Of a stretch of 64,000 bases of DNA, positions 52,418 through 61,519 are shown piece by piece (within the stretch, counting starts at the first letter, position 1; the number at the start of each line of letters is the position of its first letter). The translations under genes were made by a program, and so were the position numbers. This stretch comes from Sphingomonas lacusdianchii (GTDB taxonomy: Bacteria; Pseudomonadota; Alphaproteobacteria; Sphingomonadales; Sphingomonadaceae). The DNA is taken from assembly GCF_022664395.1 (NCBI RefSeq), contig NZ_JAKRET010000012.1, forward strand, positions 62,001 through 126,000, in the 5' to 3' direction. Under the pieces are notes generated by a model. That model saw nothing but the letters and a program-made list of their open reading frames with translations. It was not told the origin of the DNA and did no database searches.

Positions 52418-52532
52418 TCCGTTTGTTCTGAGTAGCCCCTGAACTTGTCGAAGGGGCGTATCGAAGGACCCGCGCCAAAGGTACTTCGATACGGGTCTTC
52501 GACAGGCTCAGCCCCTACTCAGCACGAACGGA
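52418..52532. repeat. Intergenic repeat, family C, copy 2
   Basis: GTCCGTTTGTTCTGAGTAGCCCC, TTGTCGAAGGGGCGTATCGAAGG then TACTTCGATACGGGTC, TTCGACAGGCTCAGCCCC and ACTCAGCACGAACGG: a long imperfect palindrome between dacB and the DUF808 gene. Confidence 0.75.
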
Positions 52533-52571
52533 TGAGGATCGTGCGACCTTATCTCAACGCCTGAGTGTCGG

Positions 52572-52650
52572 GTCGAACGGGCGTGGCTCAAGTAACCCGT
52601 TCTCTACGGACGCTTCTCGACAGGCTGGAAGCTGCTCGAACCAAACGGGT
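52572..52650. repeat. Intergenic repeat, family B, partial copy 4
   Basis: Diverged, inverted remnant (GTCGAACGGGCG, CGGACGCTTCTCGACAGGCT, GAAGCTGCTCGAACCAAACGG). It lies just before the DUF808 stop. Confidence 0.55.
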
Positions 52651-52661
52651 TTTGTTTATCC

Positions 52662-53591
52662 TCAATGCTTGCGGGGGATGACGTGGAGCACGCCGGCGAT
52701 GATCGCGCCGATGACGATGCCGACCACCGCCGACAGCGCGGCGTTGACGATCCAGTTCACCACGCCGCCGATCGCGGGCAGCGCCTCCGCCGCATGATGC
52801 GCGGTGTCGTGGATCAGGTGCGGCAGGGCGACGACGCCGAATTCCTCCATCCCATGGACGATGATCTGCCCGCCGACCCACAGCATCGCGGCGGTGCCGA
52901 TCAGCGCCAGCACCTTCAGCAGCACCGGCATCGCCTTTACCAGTCCGCGCCCGATCGTCTGCGCCAGTGCCCCCGACCGGCGGGCCAGCGCGAGGCCGAT
53001 ATCGTCCATCTTCACGATCAGCGCAACGACGCCGTAGACGCCGAGAGTGATGGCGATACCGACCGCCGCCAGCACCACCGCCTGCATCCACACCGGCATG
53101 TCGGGCAGTTCGTTGAGCGCGATGATCATGATTTCCGCCGATAGGATCAGGTCGGTGCGAATCGCGCCGCTTACCTGCGTGCGCTCCAGCTCGGCCGGGT
53201 CGGTGGTGGTCGCCGCTTCCTCCGCAGCATGGCCGCCGAGCCAGGGGGCGAGGATCTTCTCCGCCGCCTCGAAACACAGGAACGCGCCGCCCGCCATCAG
53301 GATCGGGGTGATCGCCCAGGGCGCGAACACCTTCAGCAACAGCGCGGCGGGCAGCAGGATCAGCAGCTTGTTCTTGAGCGATCCCAACGCGATCTTGCCG
53401 ATGATCGGCAGTTCGCGCGCCGGCGACAGGCCGACGACATAGCGCGGCGTCACCGCTGCATCGTCGATGACCACGCCCGCCGCCTTGGCCCCCGCGCGGC
53501 TGGCCGCCGCGGTCACATCGTCGAGCGACGCCGCCGCCAGCTTCGCGATCGCCGCGACGTCGTCGAGCAGTGCCACCAATCCGCCAGCCAT
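52662..53591 (-). CDS. DUF808/YedI-family membrane protein
   Basis: 309 residues with about five to six hydrophobic segments. The start AGGLVALLDDVAAIAKLAAA, SLDDVTAAASRAGAKAAGVV, VVIDDAAVTPRYVVGLSPAR, and ELPIIGKIALGSLKNKLL are typical of DUF808. Later LLKVFAPWAITPILMAGGAF and ISAEI-like LILSAEIMIIAL are membrane spans. Located in the inner membrane; function unknown. Monocistronic. Confidence 0.92.
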   Translation of the reverse strand: MAGGLVALLDDVAAIAKLAAASLDDVTAAASRAGAKAAGVVIDDAAVTPRYVVGLSPARELPIIGKIALGSLKNKLLILLPAALLLKVFAPWAITPILMAGGAFLCFEAAEKILAPWLGGHAAEEAATTTDPAELERTQVSGAIRTDLILSAEIMIIALNELPDMPVWMQAVVLAAVGIAITLGVYGVVALIVKMDDIGLALARRSGALAQTIGRGLVKAMPVLLKVLALIGTAAMLWVGGQIIVHGMEEFGVVALPHLIHDTAHHAAEALPAIGGVVNWIVNAALSAVVGIVIGAIIAGVLHVIPRKH

Positions 53592-53961
53592 TGCCTGTCC
53601 CCTGTTTCCTTAATCCGACCGGTAGCGTCAGCTACTGCACAACGCCACGGAAAGCGGCTCGCAAATTCTTCCCTTAACGATTTGGGCGCAGAAAGGCGCG
53701 GTCGGTACCGGAACATCGTTCTAAACGATCGTAACAAATCATTGCTCGACCATCGCTTTGTCCGTGACGATCATCCGACGGACGTTCGCGGCAGTAGGCG
53801 ATGCGATTGCTAAACCCGCGCAACCTTAACATCCCTTGGGCAATGGTTAAGATCTCAACAAACAATTCTTAAGTCCATGACATTTACGCCGCAATACGGG
53901 GAGCTTGAGACTACCAGATATTCTGGTGTCTGGTTTCCGCATTATTGCGGGAGGGAACGAT
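53592..53961. other. AT-rich control region before the first chemoreceptor
   Basis: About 370 bases between divergent DUF808 and the first chemoreceptor. The right half (53790-53960) is distinctly AT-rich and includes GGTTAAGATCTCAACAAAC and ATTCTTAAGTCC; a promoter is likely but no clear sigma-factor pattern could be fixed. No gene seen. Confidence 0.6.
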
Positions 53962-55632
53962 ATGCGTACGACAATCAAGATGAAGCTGATTAGTACATTT
54001 TCCGTCGTTATACTAATGCTTATCGGCATTGTCGCCTACAGTATCCATACCATGGGAACCCTGAACGGATCGATGAGCAATCTGGTCGACGATTCAGCGA
54101 CGATGCTCTACAATATCCAACAATTCAACGATGCCATGAATTCCGCGGTTATCGCCGGCAAGAATATCGTTCTGACCGACGATCGGCAGCAGATCGTGGC
54201 GCAAAGCGACGAACTGAAGCGTCAACGGACCCGAGCCGATGAATTGATCGCGCCGACACCCGAATCCGCGAACGATGTCGAAAAGGCCATGCTCGACAAG
54301 ATCCGGACGGCATGGGCAGCCTACAAGATTGCTGCCGATCAAGCGATTGCCCTTAGTATGCAGAACAAGAAACAGGAGGCCGCCGCGATATCGACTGGCG
54401 AGGCCCGTGATACCGCCGAAGAAGCCGGCAGCCTGGTCGATCAGATGGTCAGCCGCCAACGTCAGGAAATGACCGAGGCGGATCATGCCGGCGACGCGCT
54501 ATATGATCGCTCGCGGACCCTGCTCATGGTGCTGGCGCTCGGCGCACTGGCGGTGGCGATCGGCGGAGCGACCTGGGTCTGCCTGGTGGTGTCGCGCGGG
54601 TTCAAGCAGTTGTCGAACGCACTGGACACGGTGGCAGGCGGCGATCTGACCCAAACAATCGAGGTTCGGAGCAACGACGAGATCAAAGACCTGGTCGAAA
54701 CCACCAATGCCATGATCGAACGCCTGCGCGGCGTGGTGGGCGACACCACCACTGCGGCGCAAAATGTCGCCGCCGGCAGCCAGCAGCTTTCCGCTTCGTC
54801 CGAACAGGTCAGCCAGGGCGCGACCGAACAGGCCGCCGCAGCCGAGGAAGCGTCGGCGTCGATGGAACAGATGGCCGCCAACATCAAGCAGAACGCCGAC
54901 AATGCCGCGCAGACCGAGAAGATCGCGCGCCAATCGTCGAAGGACGCCGAAGCCAGCGGCGTCGCGGTCGAGCGTGCGGTCGGGGCGATGCGGACGATCG
55001 CCGAGAAGATCGGCATCGTGCAGGAAATCGCCCGCCAGACCGATCTGCTGGCCTTGAACGCGGCGGTGGAGGCGGCGCGCGCCGGCGAACATGGTCGTGG
55101 CTTCGCGGTGGTCGCGTCGGAAGTCCGCAAGCTGGCCGAGCGAAGCCAGACCGCTGCCGCTGAAATCAGCGCGGTGTCGGGCGACACGGTCCAGGCGGCG
55201 GCGCAGGCCGGCGAGATGCTGACCAGGCTGGTGCCCGACATCCGCCGTACCGCCGAACTGGTGGCGGAGATCAGCGCCGCGTGCCGCGAACAGGATCTCG
55301 GCGCGGGGCAGATCAATCAGGCGCTACAGCAGCTCGATCAGGTCACGCAGCAGAACGCGTCGGCTTCGGAACAGATCACCTCGACCTCCGAGGAACTGGC
55401 CGGACAGGCGGAGGAACTGCAACAGAGCATCGCCTTCTTCCGCGTCGATGACAAATCGGCTGCAACCGCCAAGCGTCCCGCCGCGCGCAAGTCGAAGGCG
55501 AAGCCGGCCGCCGCGCCGAAGGCCAAGCCCAATTCGGTCGCCGACCAGCAGGCCCGTGCCCGCGGTTTCGCGCTCGATCTGGCGCAGGGCGGACCCGATA
55601 GCGACGATGCGGCGTTCGGCCGTGCCGCCTGA
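53962..55632 (+). CDS. Methyl-accepting chemotaxis protein, single HAMP (paralogue 1)
   Basis: 556 residues from ATG 53962. Membrane span 1 ([18 protein letters not shown]), a periplasmic four-helix-bundle-type sensor of about 160 residues, span 2 ([19 protein letters not shown]), HAMP ([20 protein letters not shown]), then the coiled-coil signalling domain with hairpin tip [18 protein letters not shown] / [20 protein letters not shown]. The tail is basic with [15 protein letters not shown] and the shared end [20 protein letters not shown]. No NWETF pentapeptide. Near-identical signalling domain to the next gene. Confidence 0.93.
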   Translation: MRTTIKMKLISTFSVVILMLIGIVAYSIHTMGTLNGSMSNLVDDSATMLYNIQQFNDAMNSAVIAGKNIVLTDDRQQIVAQSDELKRQRTRADELIAPTPESANDVEKAMLDKIRTAWAAYKIAADQAIALSMQNKKQEAAAISTGEARDTAEEAGSLVDQMVSRQRQEMTEADHAGDALYDRSRTLLMVLALGALAVAIGGATWVCLVVSRGFKQLSNALDTVAGGDLTQTIEVRSNDEIKDLVETTNAMIERLRGVVGDTTTAAQNVAAGSQQLSASSEQVSQGATEQAAAAEEASASMEQMAANIKQNADNAAQTEKIARQSSKDAEASGVAVERAVGAMRTIAEKIGIVQEIARQTDLLALNAAVEAARAGEHGRGFAVVASEVRKLAERSQTAAAEISAVSGDTVQAAAQAGEMLTRLVPDIRRTAELVAEISAACREQDLGAGQINQALQQLDQVTQQNASASEQITSTSEELAGQAEELQQSIAFFRVDDKSAATAKRPAARKSKAKPAAAPKAKPNSVADQQARARGFALDLAQGGPDSDDAAFGRAA

Positions 55633-56068
55633 ACGCTGATCCGCCGCCGCCTGGGCGCGGCGGCGATCGGAACGAAGACCCCGTAATGGATGGCGGGCGA
55701 CTTGGCAAAGTCGTCCGCCGTTCGCGTTTCGATCAGGCGCTTTGCCGATGAGGTGACGACCAATTACAAAAAAGTACGTTAACCGTAGGTGGACCATCTG
55801 CCATCTGCGCCATTGGCTATAATTTTGACCGCAGCGCACCAAGTCACTGGCTCACCATCCTTTTCCTCACCCGCTATGCAGGATGCACTTTTGCATGCTG
55901 CCGGACAGCGCCGATCTACCCCGCCAGCACGCGTCCAAATCGGTCATCACGTTAAGCTTGGTTCGATTTCACCTAATGACCGTCCAACCAATTGTTAAAA
56001 TCGTTTGCGGCATTCCATTCCCGTGCCCTTTCCAACGGGGTTTGGCTTTGCAGCAACGGGAATATATC
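55633..56068. other. Intergenic region between the two chemoreceptors
   Basis: About 435 bases. A GC-rich hairpin (55645-55662, CGCCGC-CTGGGC-GCGGCG) follows the first gene; the remainder, especially 55760-56060, is AT-rich and likely contains the second receptor's own promoter. No gene is seen; the frame extending to 55883 upstream of the start has no homology-like content. Confidence 0.55.
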
Positions 56069-58084
56069 ATGCGCGCTACGATCAGAATGAAACTGGGGTC
56101 GACCTTCGCGGTCGTCCTTCTGTTGCTGGCGATCGTCGTCGGCTTCAGCGTCATGCAATTGTCGACCTTGAGCGGTGCGATGGGCAGGCTGGTCGACGAT
56201 CCGGCAGCAGCGCTCGACCGTATCCAGCAGTTCGACGATGCGTCGAAGTCGGCAATGATCGCCGAAAAGAACCTTGCGCTGAGCAACGACCCGCAGATCG
56301 AAGCGGCGCAGTTGGCAAATCTTCGCAAGTTCCGCGCCATTGCCGACGATATCATCGCCAAGGCGCCGCCAATGGCCGATGCCGCTGACATTGAACAATA
56401 TAGCAAGGTCCGCGCCATCTGGGAGGATTACAAGACCGCCGCCGACAAGGGCGTCGAACTGGCGCTGGCCGACAAGAATCTCGAGGCCGGGCAGATTTCA
56501 CTGGGGGCGGCGCGCATCGCCGCCGAAAAGACCCGCGCGCTGGTGGGCGAGATGGTCGAACGGCAGCGCGAGGAGATGAAGCGGGCCGATGCTGAGGGCG
56601 ACGCGCTATATGCCACTTCGCGCACCTGGCTGATCGTGATCGCGGTGGTGGCCTTTGCCGTGGCGATCGCCGGCGCGCTGTGGATCAGCAGGATCGTGGC
56701 GCAAGGGTTGCAGCGGGTCGGCGCGGCGCTCGACGCAGTGGCGATCGGCGACCTCGACAACGAAGTCGTCATCACCAGCAATGACGAAATCCGCGAACTG
56801 GTCGACACCGTCAACCGCATGACGGTGGCGCTGCGCAAATCGGCGGCGCTGGCCGACACGATCGCGCTGGGCGACCTGTCGGTCGATCACAAGCCGCTGT
56901 CGGACAAGGACAAGCTGGGCTTTGCGATGGTGTCGATGGTCGAGGGGCTGCGCAAGTCCGCGGCGCTGGCCGATACGATCGCGCTGGGCGACCTGTCGGT
57001 CGATCACAAGCCGCTGTCGGACAAGGACCGGCTGGGCCATGCGATGGTGTCGATGGTCACCGGGCTGCGCAAGTCGGCGGCATTGGCCGACACGATCGCG
57101 GGCGGCGACCTGACCGTCGATCACACGCCGCTGTCGGACAAGGATCAGCTGGGCCATGCGCTGGTGACGATGGTCGGACGGCTGCGCACCGTGGTCGGCG
57201 ACGCTTCGGCCGCTGCCGACAATGTCGCGGGCGGCAGCCAGGAACTGTCGGCCTCGTCCGAACAGGTCAGTCAGGGCGCGACCGAACAGGCCGCCGCCGC
57301 CGAGGAAGCATCAGCGTCGATGGAAGAAATGGCCGCCAACATCAAGCAGAACGCCGACAATGCCGCGCAGACCGAGAAGATCGCGCGCCAGTCGTCGCAA
57401 GATGCCGAAGCCAGCGGTGTCGCCGTCGAACGTGCGGTCGGCGCGATGCGGATCATCGCCGAAAAGATCGGCATCGTGCAGGAGATCGCCCGCCAGACCG
57501 ACCTGCTGGCGCTGAACGCGGCGGTCGAGGCGGCTCGTGCGGGCGAACATGGCCGCGGCTTCGCGGTGGTCGCGTCGGAAGTCCGCAAGCTGGCCGAACG
57601 CAGCCAGACCGCTGCCGCCGAGATCAGCGCAGTGTCGGGCGACACGGTGCAGGCGGCGGTGCAGGCCGGCGAGATGCTGACGCGGCTGGTGCCTGATATC
57701 CGCCGGACCGCCGAACTGGTGGCAGAGATCAGCGCCGCGTGTCGCGAACAGGATATCGGCGCGGGGCAGATCAATCAGGCGCTGCAACAGCTCGATCAGG
57801 TCACGCAGCAGAACGCGTCGGCTTCGGAACAGATCACCTCGACCTCCGAGGAACTGGCCGAACAGGCGGAGGAACTGCAGCACAGCATCGCCTTCTTCCG
57901 GGTCGAGACGACCGGCGCGGCGGCGAAGCAGCGCAAGGACCGCAAGCCGGCGCGACGCAAGCCGGCGGCAAAGGCGAAGCCGAACACGGTCGCCGACCAA
58001 CAGTCCCGCGCCCGTGGCTTCGCGCTCGACCTGCAGCAGGGCGGCCCGGATCCGCACGACGACGCCTTCGACCACGCCGCCTGA
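56069..58084 (+). CDS. Methyl-accepting chemotaxis protein with triplicated HAMP-like repeats (paralogue 2)
   Basis: 671 residues from ATG 56069. Two spans ([19 protein letters not shown] and [20 protein letters not shown]) flank a 4-helix-bundle-type sensor. The first HAMP ([37 protein letters not shown]) is followed by three tandem 39-residue units (residues 257-373; [35 protein letters not shown]), each HAMP-like. The signalling domain and basic C-terminal tail are nearly identical to those of the gene before it. Extra HAMPs may tune or convert signals between sensor and kinase-control tip. Confidence 0.93.
   Translation: MRATIRMKLGSTFAVVLLLLAIVVGFSVMQLSTLSGAMGRLVDDPAAALDRIQQFDDASKSAMIAEKNLALSNDPQIEAAQLANLRKFRAIADDIIAKAPPMADAADIEQYSKVRAIWEDYKTAADKGVELALADKNLEAGQISLGAARIAAEKTRALVGEMVERQREEMKRADAEGDALYATSRTWLIVIAVVAFAVAIAGALWISRIVAQGLQRVGAALDAVAIGDLDNEVVITSNDEIRELVDTVNRMTVALRKSAALADTIALGDLSVDHKPLSDKDKLGFAMVSMVEGLRKSAALADTIALGDLSVDHKPLSDKDRLGHAMVSMVTGLRKSAALADTIAGGDLTVDHTPLSDKDQLGHALVTMVGRLRTVVGDASAAADNVAGGSQELSASSEQVSQGATEQAAAAEEASASMEEMAANIKQNADNAAQTEKIARQSSQDAEASGVAVERAVGAMRIIAEKIGIVQEIARQTDLLALNAAVEAARAGEHGRGFAVVASEVRKLAERSQTAAAEISAVSGDTVQAAVQAGEMLTRLVPDIRRTAELVAEISAACREQDIGAGQINQALQQLDQVTQQNASASEQITSTSEELAEQAEELQHSIAFFRVETTGAAAKQRKDRKPARRKPAAKAKPNTVADQQSRARGFALDLQQGGPDPHDDAFDHAA
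56837..57187 (+). repeat. Three tandem 117-bp units within the second chemoreceptor gene
   Basis: Units begin at 56837, 56954 and 57071 with AA(A/G)TC(G/C)GCGGC and are in frame (39 codons each). Units one and two are almost identical, unit three has drifted at several codons. Confidence 0.92.
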
Positions 58085-58096
58085 CCCTTTTCGCCG

Positions 58097-58124
58097 GTCG
58101 CCACCCGTTGCGGCGGGTGGCGAC
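58097..58124. terminator. Hairpin between chemoreceptor 2 and porin
   Basis: Perfect 11-bp stem GTCGCCACCCG / CGGGTGGCGAC with loop TTGCGG, 13 bases after the receptor stop and 25 bases before the porin start. No U-run follows, so attenuation or partial termination is more likely than full intrinsic termination. Confidence 0.55.
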
Positions 58125-58148
58125 GCGCAACCGACAGGAGCAACCGCC

Positions 58149-59312
58149 ATGTTCCGCGCGACGATCCTCGGGCTGACCGCCCTCGCTTTTGCCAGCATGT
58201 CCGCCGCCGTTCGCGCACAGGACGCCGAACCGGCATCGGCGCTGTCGATCGATTTCGCCTATAAGGGCGATGTCGTCGGCGTGGCGGCGGGCGGGACGCG
58301 GGGCGTGCGCTACCTCGACAATATCGACCTGCTCGCCGCGCTCGACCTCGACCGCGCGGTCGGGTGGCAGGGCGGCAGCGCGTTCGCGAGCCTGCTCAAC
58401 AATCTGGGCGGGCGGCCGAACGATCTGGCGGGCACGTTGCAGGGGGTGAACAATATCGAGGTCGGGTCGCCCGACCTGTTGCTGTACCAGGCGTGGTTCC
58501 AGCAGAATTTCGCCGGCGACCGGCTGTCGGTGCTGGTCGGCAAATATGACCTGAACAGCGAATTCTATTCGGGCGAGGCAGCGGCGCACCTGATCGCGCC
58601 GGCATTCGGCATCGGGTCGGAACTGGCCGCGACCGGGCCGAACGGGCCGTCGATCTTTCCGCGCACCGACCTCGCCATCCGCCTGCGCGCCGCGGACGAT
58701 CGCCATTATGTGCAGGCGGTGGCGATCCGCGCGCCGCGCGGTACCGCCGATACCGGGCGCGACCGATCGACGCTGTTCGTCGCCGAGGGCGGGTTGCAGG
58801 GGCGCACCGCGATCGGCATCGGCGGCTGGGCCTATAGCCGCCGCCAGCCGCGCATCGTCCCGCCGGGCGTGACGCTGGCCGAGGGAACGGCCGCGTCGCA
58901 CGGCGTCTATCTGCTGGTCGAACAGGATCTGGCGGGACAGGCCGACCAGCCGGGCCATTGGCGCGCCTTTGCCCGCGCCGGGCTGTCCGACGGGCGGACG
59001 ACGCCGTTTGCGGGCGGGTTCCAGTTCGGCCTGACCGGACGCGGCATCGTACCCGCGCGGCCCGACAGCCAGCTGTCGATCGGCGTGGTCAGCGCCGACC
59101 TGAGCACCCCCTATCGCCGTGCCAATCCGGCGGGCGAGCCGGCGCTGACGGGGTCGGAGGGGATGGTCGAGCTGACCTATAGCGACCGGATCGCGCCGTT
59201 CCTGACGCTGCAACCCGATGTGCAATATGTCCGCCGGCCCGGGGGGTTGCGCGACGTCGACGATGCGCTGGTGCTGGGGCTGCGGGCGATCGTCGAGTGG
59301 AAGGCGATGTAG
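58149..59312 (+). CDS. OprB-family carbohydrate-selective porin
   Basis: 387 residues. A signal peptide (MFRATILGLTALAFASMSAA, cut before QDAEPA) precedes a beta-barrel with alternating strands, including YLDNIDLLAALDLDRAVGWQ, GVNNIEVGSPDLLLYQAWFQ, RLSVLVGKYDLNSEFYSGEA, HGVYLLVEQDLAGQADQPG and PFAGGFQFGLTGRGIVPARP, typical of OprB. It ends LRAIVEWKAM with the usual aromatic-rich last strand. Outer-membrane sugar uptake. Preceded by GACAGGAGC and a hairpin; its link to the receptors may be functional (uptake of attractant) or accidental. Confidence 0.9.
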   Translation: MFRATILGLTALAFASMSAAVRAQDAEPASALSIDFAYKGDVVGVAAGGTRGVRYLDNIDLLAALDLDRAVGWQGGSAFASLLNNLGGRPNDLAGTLQGVNNIEVGSPDLLLYQAWFQQNFAGDRLSVLVGKYDLNSEFYSGEAAAHLIAPAFGIGSELAATGPNGPSIFPRTDLAIRLRAADDRHYVQAVAIRAPRGTADTGRDRSTLFVAEGGLQGRTAIGIGGWAYSRRQPRIVPPGVTLAEGTAASHGVYLLVEQDLAGQADQPGHWRAFARAGLSDGRTTPFAGGFQFGLTGRGIVPARPDSQLSIGVVSADLSTPYRRANPAGEPALTGSEGMVELTYSDRIAPFLTLQPDVQYVRRPGGLRDVDDALVLGLRAIVEWKAM

Positions 59313-59315
59313 CGC

Positions 59316-60371
59316 CTATGCCGGCACCGCCACACCCTGCGGCGTGAGGCCGGCGTCGACCAGATTGCCGACGAACTGGTCGGTGCAGTGCGACCAGCAA
59401 TATCGGGTGCCGATGCGGACGCACGCGTCGCGGTCGGCGGTCAGTGCCAGCCGTACCGCCGCCGCCAGATCGGCGTCGAGCGCCCCGATGCGGTCGCTGC
59501 CGCCGCCCGTGCCGTCCAGCCCGATCACGTCGAGCGGCCCCGGCACCGGATAGGCGGCGACCGGGGTGCCGCAGGCCAGCGCCTCGATCATCACGAGGCC
59601 GAAGGTGTCGGTGCGGCTGGGAAAGACCAGCACGTCGGCGGCACGGTACGCGGCGGCGAGGCCCGCGCCCTGCTTCACCCCGATAAACTGCGCCAGCGGA
59701 TAGCGGCGTTCGAGGTCGGCGCGCGCCGGGCCGTCGCCGACCAGCAGCTTGGCGCCCGGCGTATCGAGCGCCAGAAACGCCTCGATATTCTTTTCGACCG
59801 CGATGCGCCCGACATGGAGCAGGATCGGGCGCGGCAGCGTCGCGACGTCGAGCCGCGCGCCATCGGGCTTGAACAGCGACAGGTCGACGCCGCGCGACCA
59901 GCGCCTTGTATGGGCGATGCCATGGTCGTGGAGCGAGCCGGCGACGCGCGCGGTCGCGGTCATCACCGCGCTGGCCGCCGCGTGGAAACGGCGCAGGAAC
60001 GGCCAGAACAAGCCGGCGGGCAGATGCGTGCGCATCGCCAGATAGTCGGCGAAATTGGTGTGGAACGAGGTGGTGAAGCGCAGCCCCCGCATCCGGCACC
60101 AGCGCCGCGCCGCCCAGCCGAGCGGTCCTTCGGTGGCGATATGGATCGCATCGGGGTGGAAGGCGGCGATGCGGCGACCGAGTTCGGGACCGCAGCCGAA
60201 CGCAAGCCGGATTTCGGGATAGCCGGGACAGGGCCGGGTGGCGAAACCGTCGGGCGTGAAGGTTTCGACGACATGGCCGCGTTGCTGCAGGCGGCCGATC
60301 GTCGTCTGCAACGTGCGGACGACGCCATTGACCTGCGGGCTCCATGCGTCGCTGACGATGGCGATCCTCAC
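59316..60371 (-). CDS. Agt-like diacylglycerol glycosyltransferase (GT4 family)
   Basis: 351 residues from GTG 60371 (GTGA overlap with the preceding gene). GT-B fold: RIAIVSDAWSPQVNGVVRTL start, HIATEGPLGWAARRWC, FTTSFHTNFADYLAMR, LLHVGRIAVEKNIEAFL, VVGDGPA-type LLVGDGPARADLERRY, and the donor-site Glu pattern SRTDTFGLVMIEALACGTP. It resembles the alphaproteobacterial Agt that makes glucosyl- or glucuronosyl-diacylglycerol under phosphate limitation. Substrates are not proven. Cotranscribed with the PlcP-like gene upstream; nothing follows closely. Confidence 0.82.
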   Translation of the reverse strand: MRIAIVSDAWSPQVNGVVRTLQTTIGRLQQRGHVVETFTPDGFATRPCPGYPEIRLAFGCGPELGRRIAAFHPDAIHIATEGPLGWAARRWCRMRGLRFTTSFHTNFADYLAMRTHLPAGLFWPFLRRFHAAASAVMTATARVAGSLHDHGIAHTRRWSRGVDLSLFKPDGARLDVATLPRPILLHVGRIAVEKNIEAFLALDTPGAKLLVGDGPARADLERRYPLAQFIGVKQGAGLAAAYRAADVLVFPSRTDTFGLVMIEALACGTPVAAYPVPGPLDVIGLDGTGGGSDRIGALDADLAAAVRLALTADRDACVRIGTRYCWSHCTDQFVGNLVDAGLTPQGVAVPA

Positions 60372-61306
60372 GCGGTGGCGACCGCCCGGCCGGCTTCGGC
60401 AGCCTTGCCGTTCGCCTTCGCCAGTTCCTTTTCCCAGGTCAGCGCACGCCAGTCGATCAGCGACAGCGCGCCGGCATGATCCTCGACCAGCGCGGTGCAG
60501 CTTTCGACCCAGTCGCCATCATTATAGTACATGATATCGCCGATCTGGCGGATCTCGGCGGTATGGATATGGCCGCACACCACGCCGTCGACGCCATGTT
60601 CGGCGGCGGCATGGGCCACGGTTTCCTCGAACCGGCCGATGAAGTTGACCGCGTTCTTCACGCGATGCTTGGCATAGGCCGACAGCGACCAATAGGGCAG
60701 GCCGAGCTTGCGGCGGGTGAAGTTCCAGACGCTGTTGGCCTTCAGCAGTGCGGTATAGGCATGGTCGCCGAGGAAGGCGAGCCACTTGGCATAGAGCACC
60801 ACGCCGTCGAACTTGTCGCCGTGCAGGACCAGCAGGCGGCGGCCATCGGCGGTTTCGTGGATATCCTCCTCGACCATTTCGACGCCGCCGAATTCGAGGC
60901 CGGTATAGTCGCGAAACGCCTCGTCGTGATTGCCGGGGATGTAGATGACGCGGGTGCCGCGGCGGGCGAACTTCAGGATCGAGCGGATGACGTCGTTATG
61001 GCTCGACGGCCAGTACCAGCCGCGCCGGATCTGCCAGCCATCGACGATGTCGCCGACCAGATACAGCGTCTCGCATTCGAACGAATGGAGGAAGTCGACC
61101 AGTTGCGTGGCGCTGCATCCCGGCGTGCCGAGATGGACATCGGAGATGAAGACGGTGCGGTACGATTTCTTAGGCCCCTCGGCCTGATAGCTTTGCGGGT
61201 CGTTGATCCAGTCGGGAATCTTGCGCGCCAGCGACTTGATCGGCGACCGTTTGCCGCAATCCTTTTCCGACCGGTGTTCCGTCCGGGATACAAATGCCGT
61301 CGTCAT
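60368..61306 (-). CDS. PlcP-like metallophosphoesterase (often annotated as UDP-2,3-diacylglucosamine diphosphatase)
   Basis: 312 residues from ATG 61306. Calcineurin-type dimetal phosphoesterase: SDVHLGTPGCSATQLVDFL, LVGDIVDGWQIRRGWYW, YIPGNHDEAF, LLVLHGDKFDGVV and VCGHIHTAEI supply the metal ligands. Similar proteins are called LpxH-like, but alphaproteobacteria generally use LpxI for lipid A, and homologues next to an agt-type glycosyltransferase have been shown to be PlcP phospholipases that degrade phospholipids when phosphate is scarce. The linkage and the upstream Pho-like array favour PlcP; LpxH function is the alternative. Confidence 0.8.
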   Translation of the reverse strand: MTTAFVSRTEHRSEKDCGKRSPIKSLARKIPDWINDPQSYQAEGPKKSYRTVFISDVHLGTPGCSATQLVDFLHSFECETLYLVGDIVDGWQIRRGWYWPSSHNDVIRSILKFARRGTRVIYIPGNHDEAFRDYTGLEFGGVEMVEEDIHETADGRRLLVLHGDKFDGVVLYAKWLAFLGDHAYTALLKANSVWNFTRRKLGLPYWSLSAYAKHRVKNAVNFIGRFEETVAHAAAEHGVDGVVCGHIHTAEIRQIGDIMYYNDGDWVESCTALVEDHAGALSLIDWRALTWEKELAKANGKAAEAGRAVATA

Positions 61307-61404
61307 CGTATTTCCCCACGATAGTGGATCGGACGTCCGTCCTTGCGATGGCGAACCCTGTATAGCGCCACCGCGACAATAGTATTTCGCGCGTGTGACG
61401 CTCG

Positions 61405-61455
61405 CTCTCATCAAACTGAAACCTTGCTGACACGGGTACGACATTGCCCTGTCAT
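61405..61455. promoter_or_regulatory. Five-unit Pho-box-like array
   Basis: Seven-base half-sites at exact 11-base spacing on the plus strand: CTCTCAT (61405), CTGAAAC (61416), CTGACAC (61427), ACGACAT (61438) and CTGTCAT (61449). The PhoB consensus is CTGTCAT-N4-CTGTCAT; the last unit is perfect, the others have one to three changes. It lies 99 bases upstream of the PlcP-like gene and 65 bases upstream of the PmtA-like gene, in their shared divergent region. Confidence 0.75.
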
Positions 61456-61519
61456 CGACCGGCGTCATTGTGGCTGGCCAGACAAGCCCGGCGCGGCACT
61501 GGACAAGGAAACTCACGGA

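Noticed and set aside
60368..61306. Simple LpxH assignment for the phosphoesterase
   Set aside because: Linkage to an Agt-like glycosyltransferase and the Pho-like array fit PlcP better; alphaproteobacteria generally rely on LpxI.
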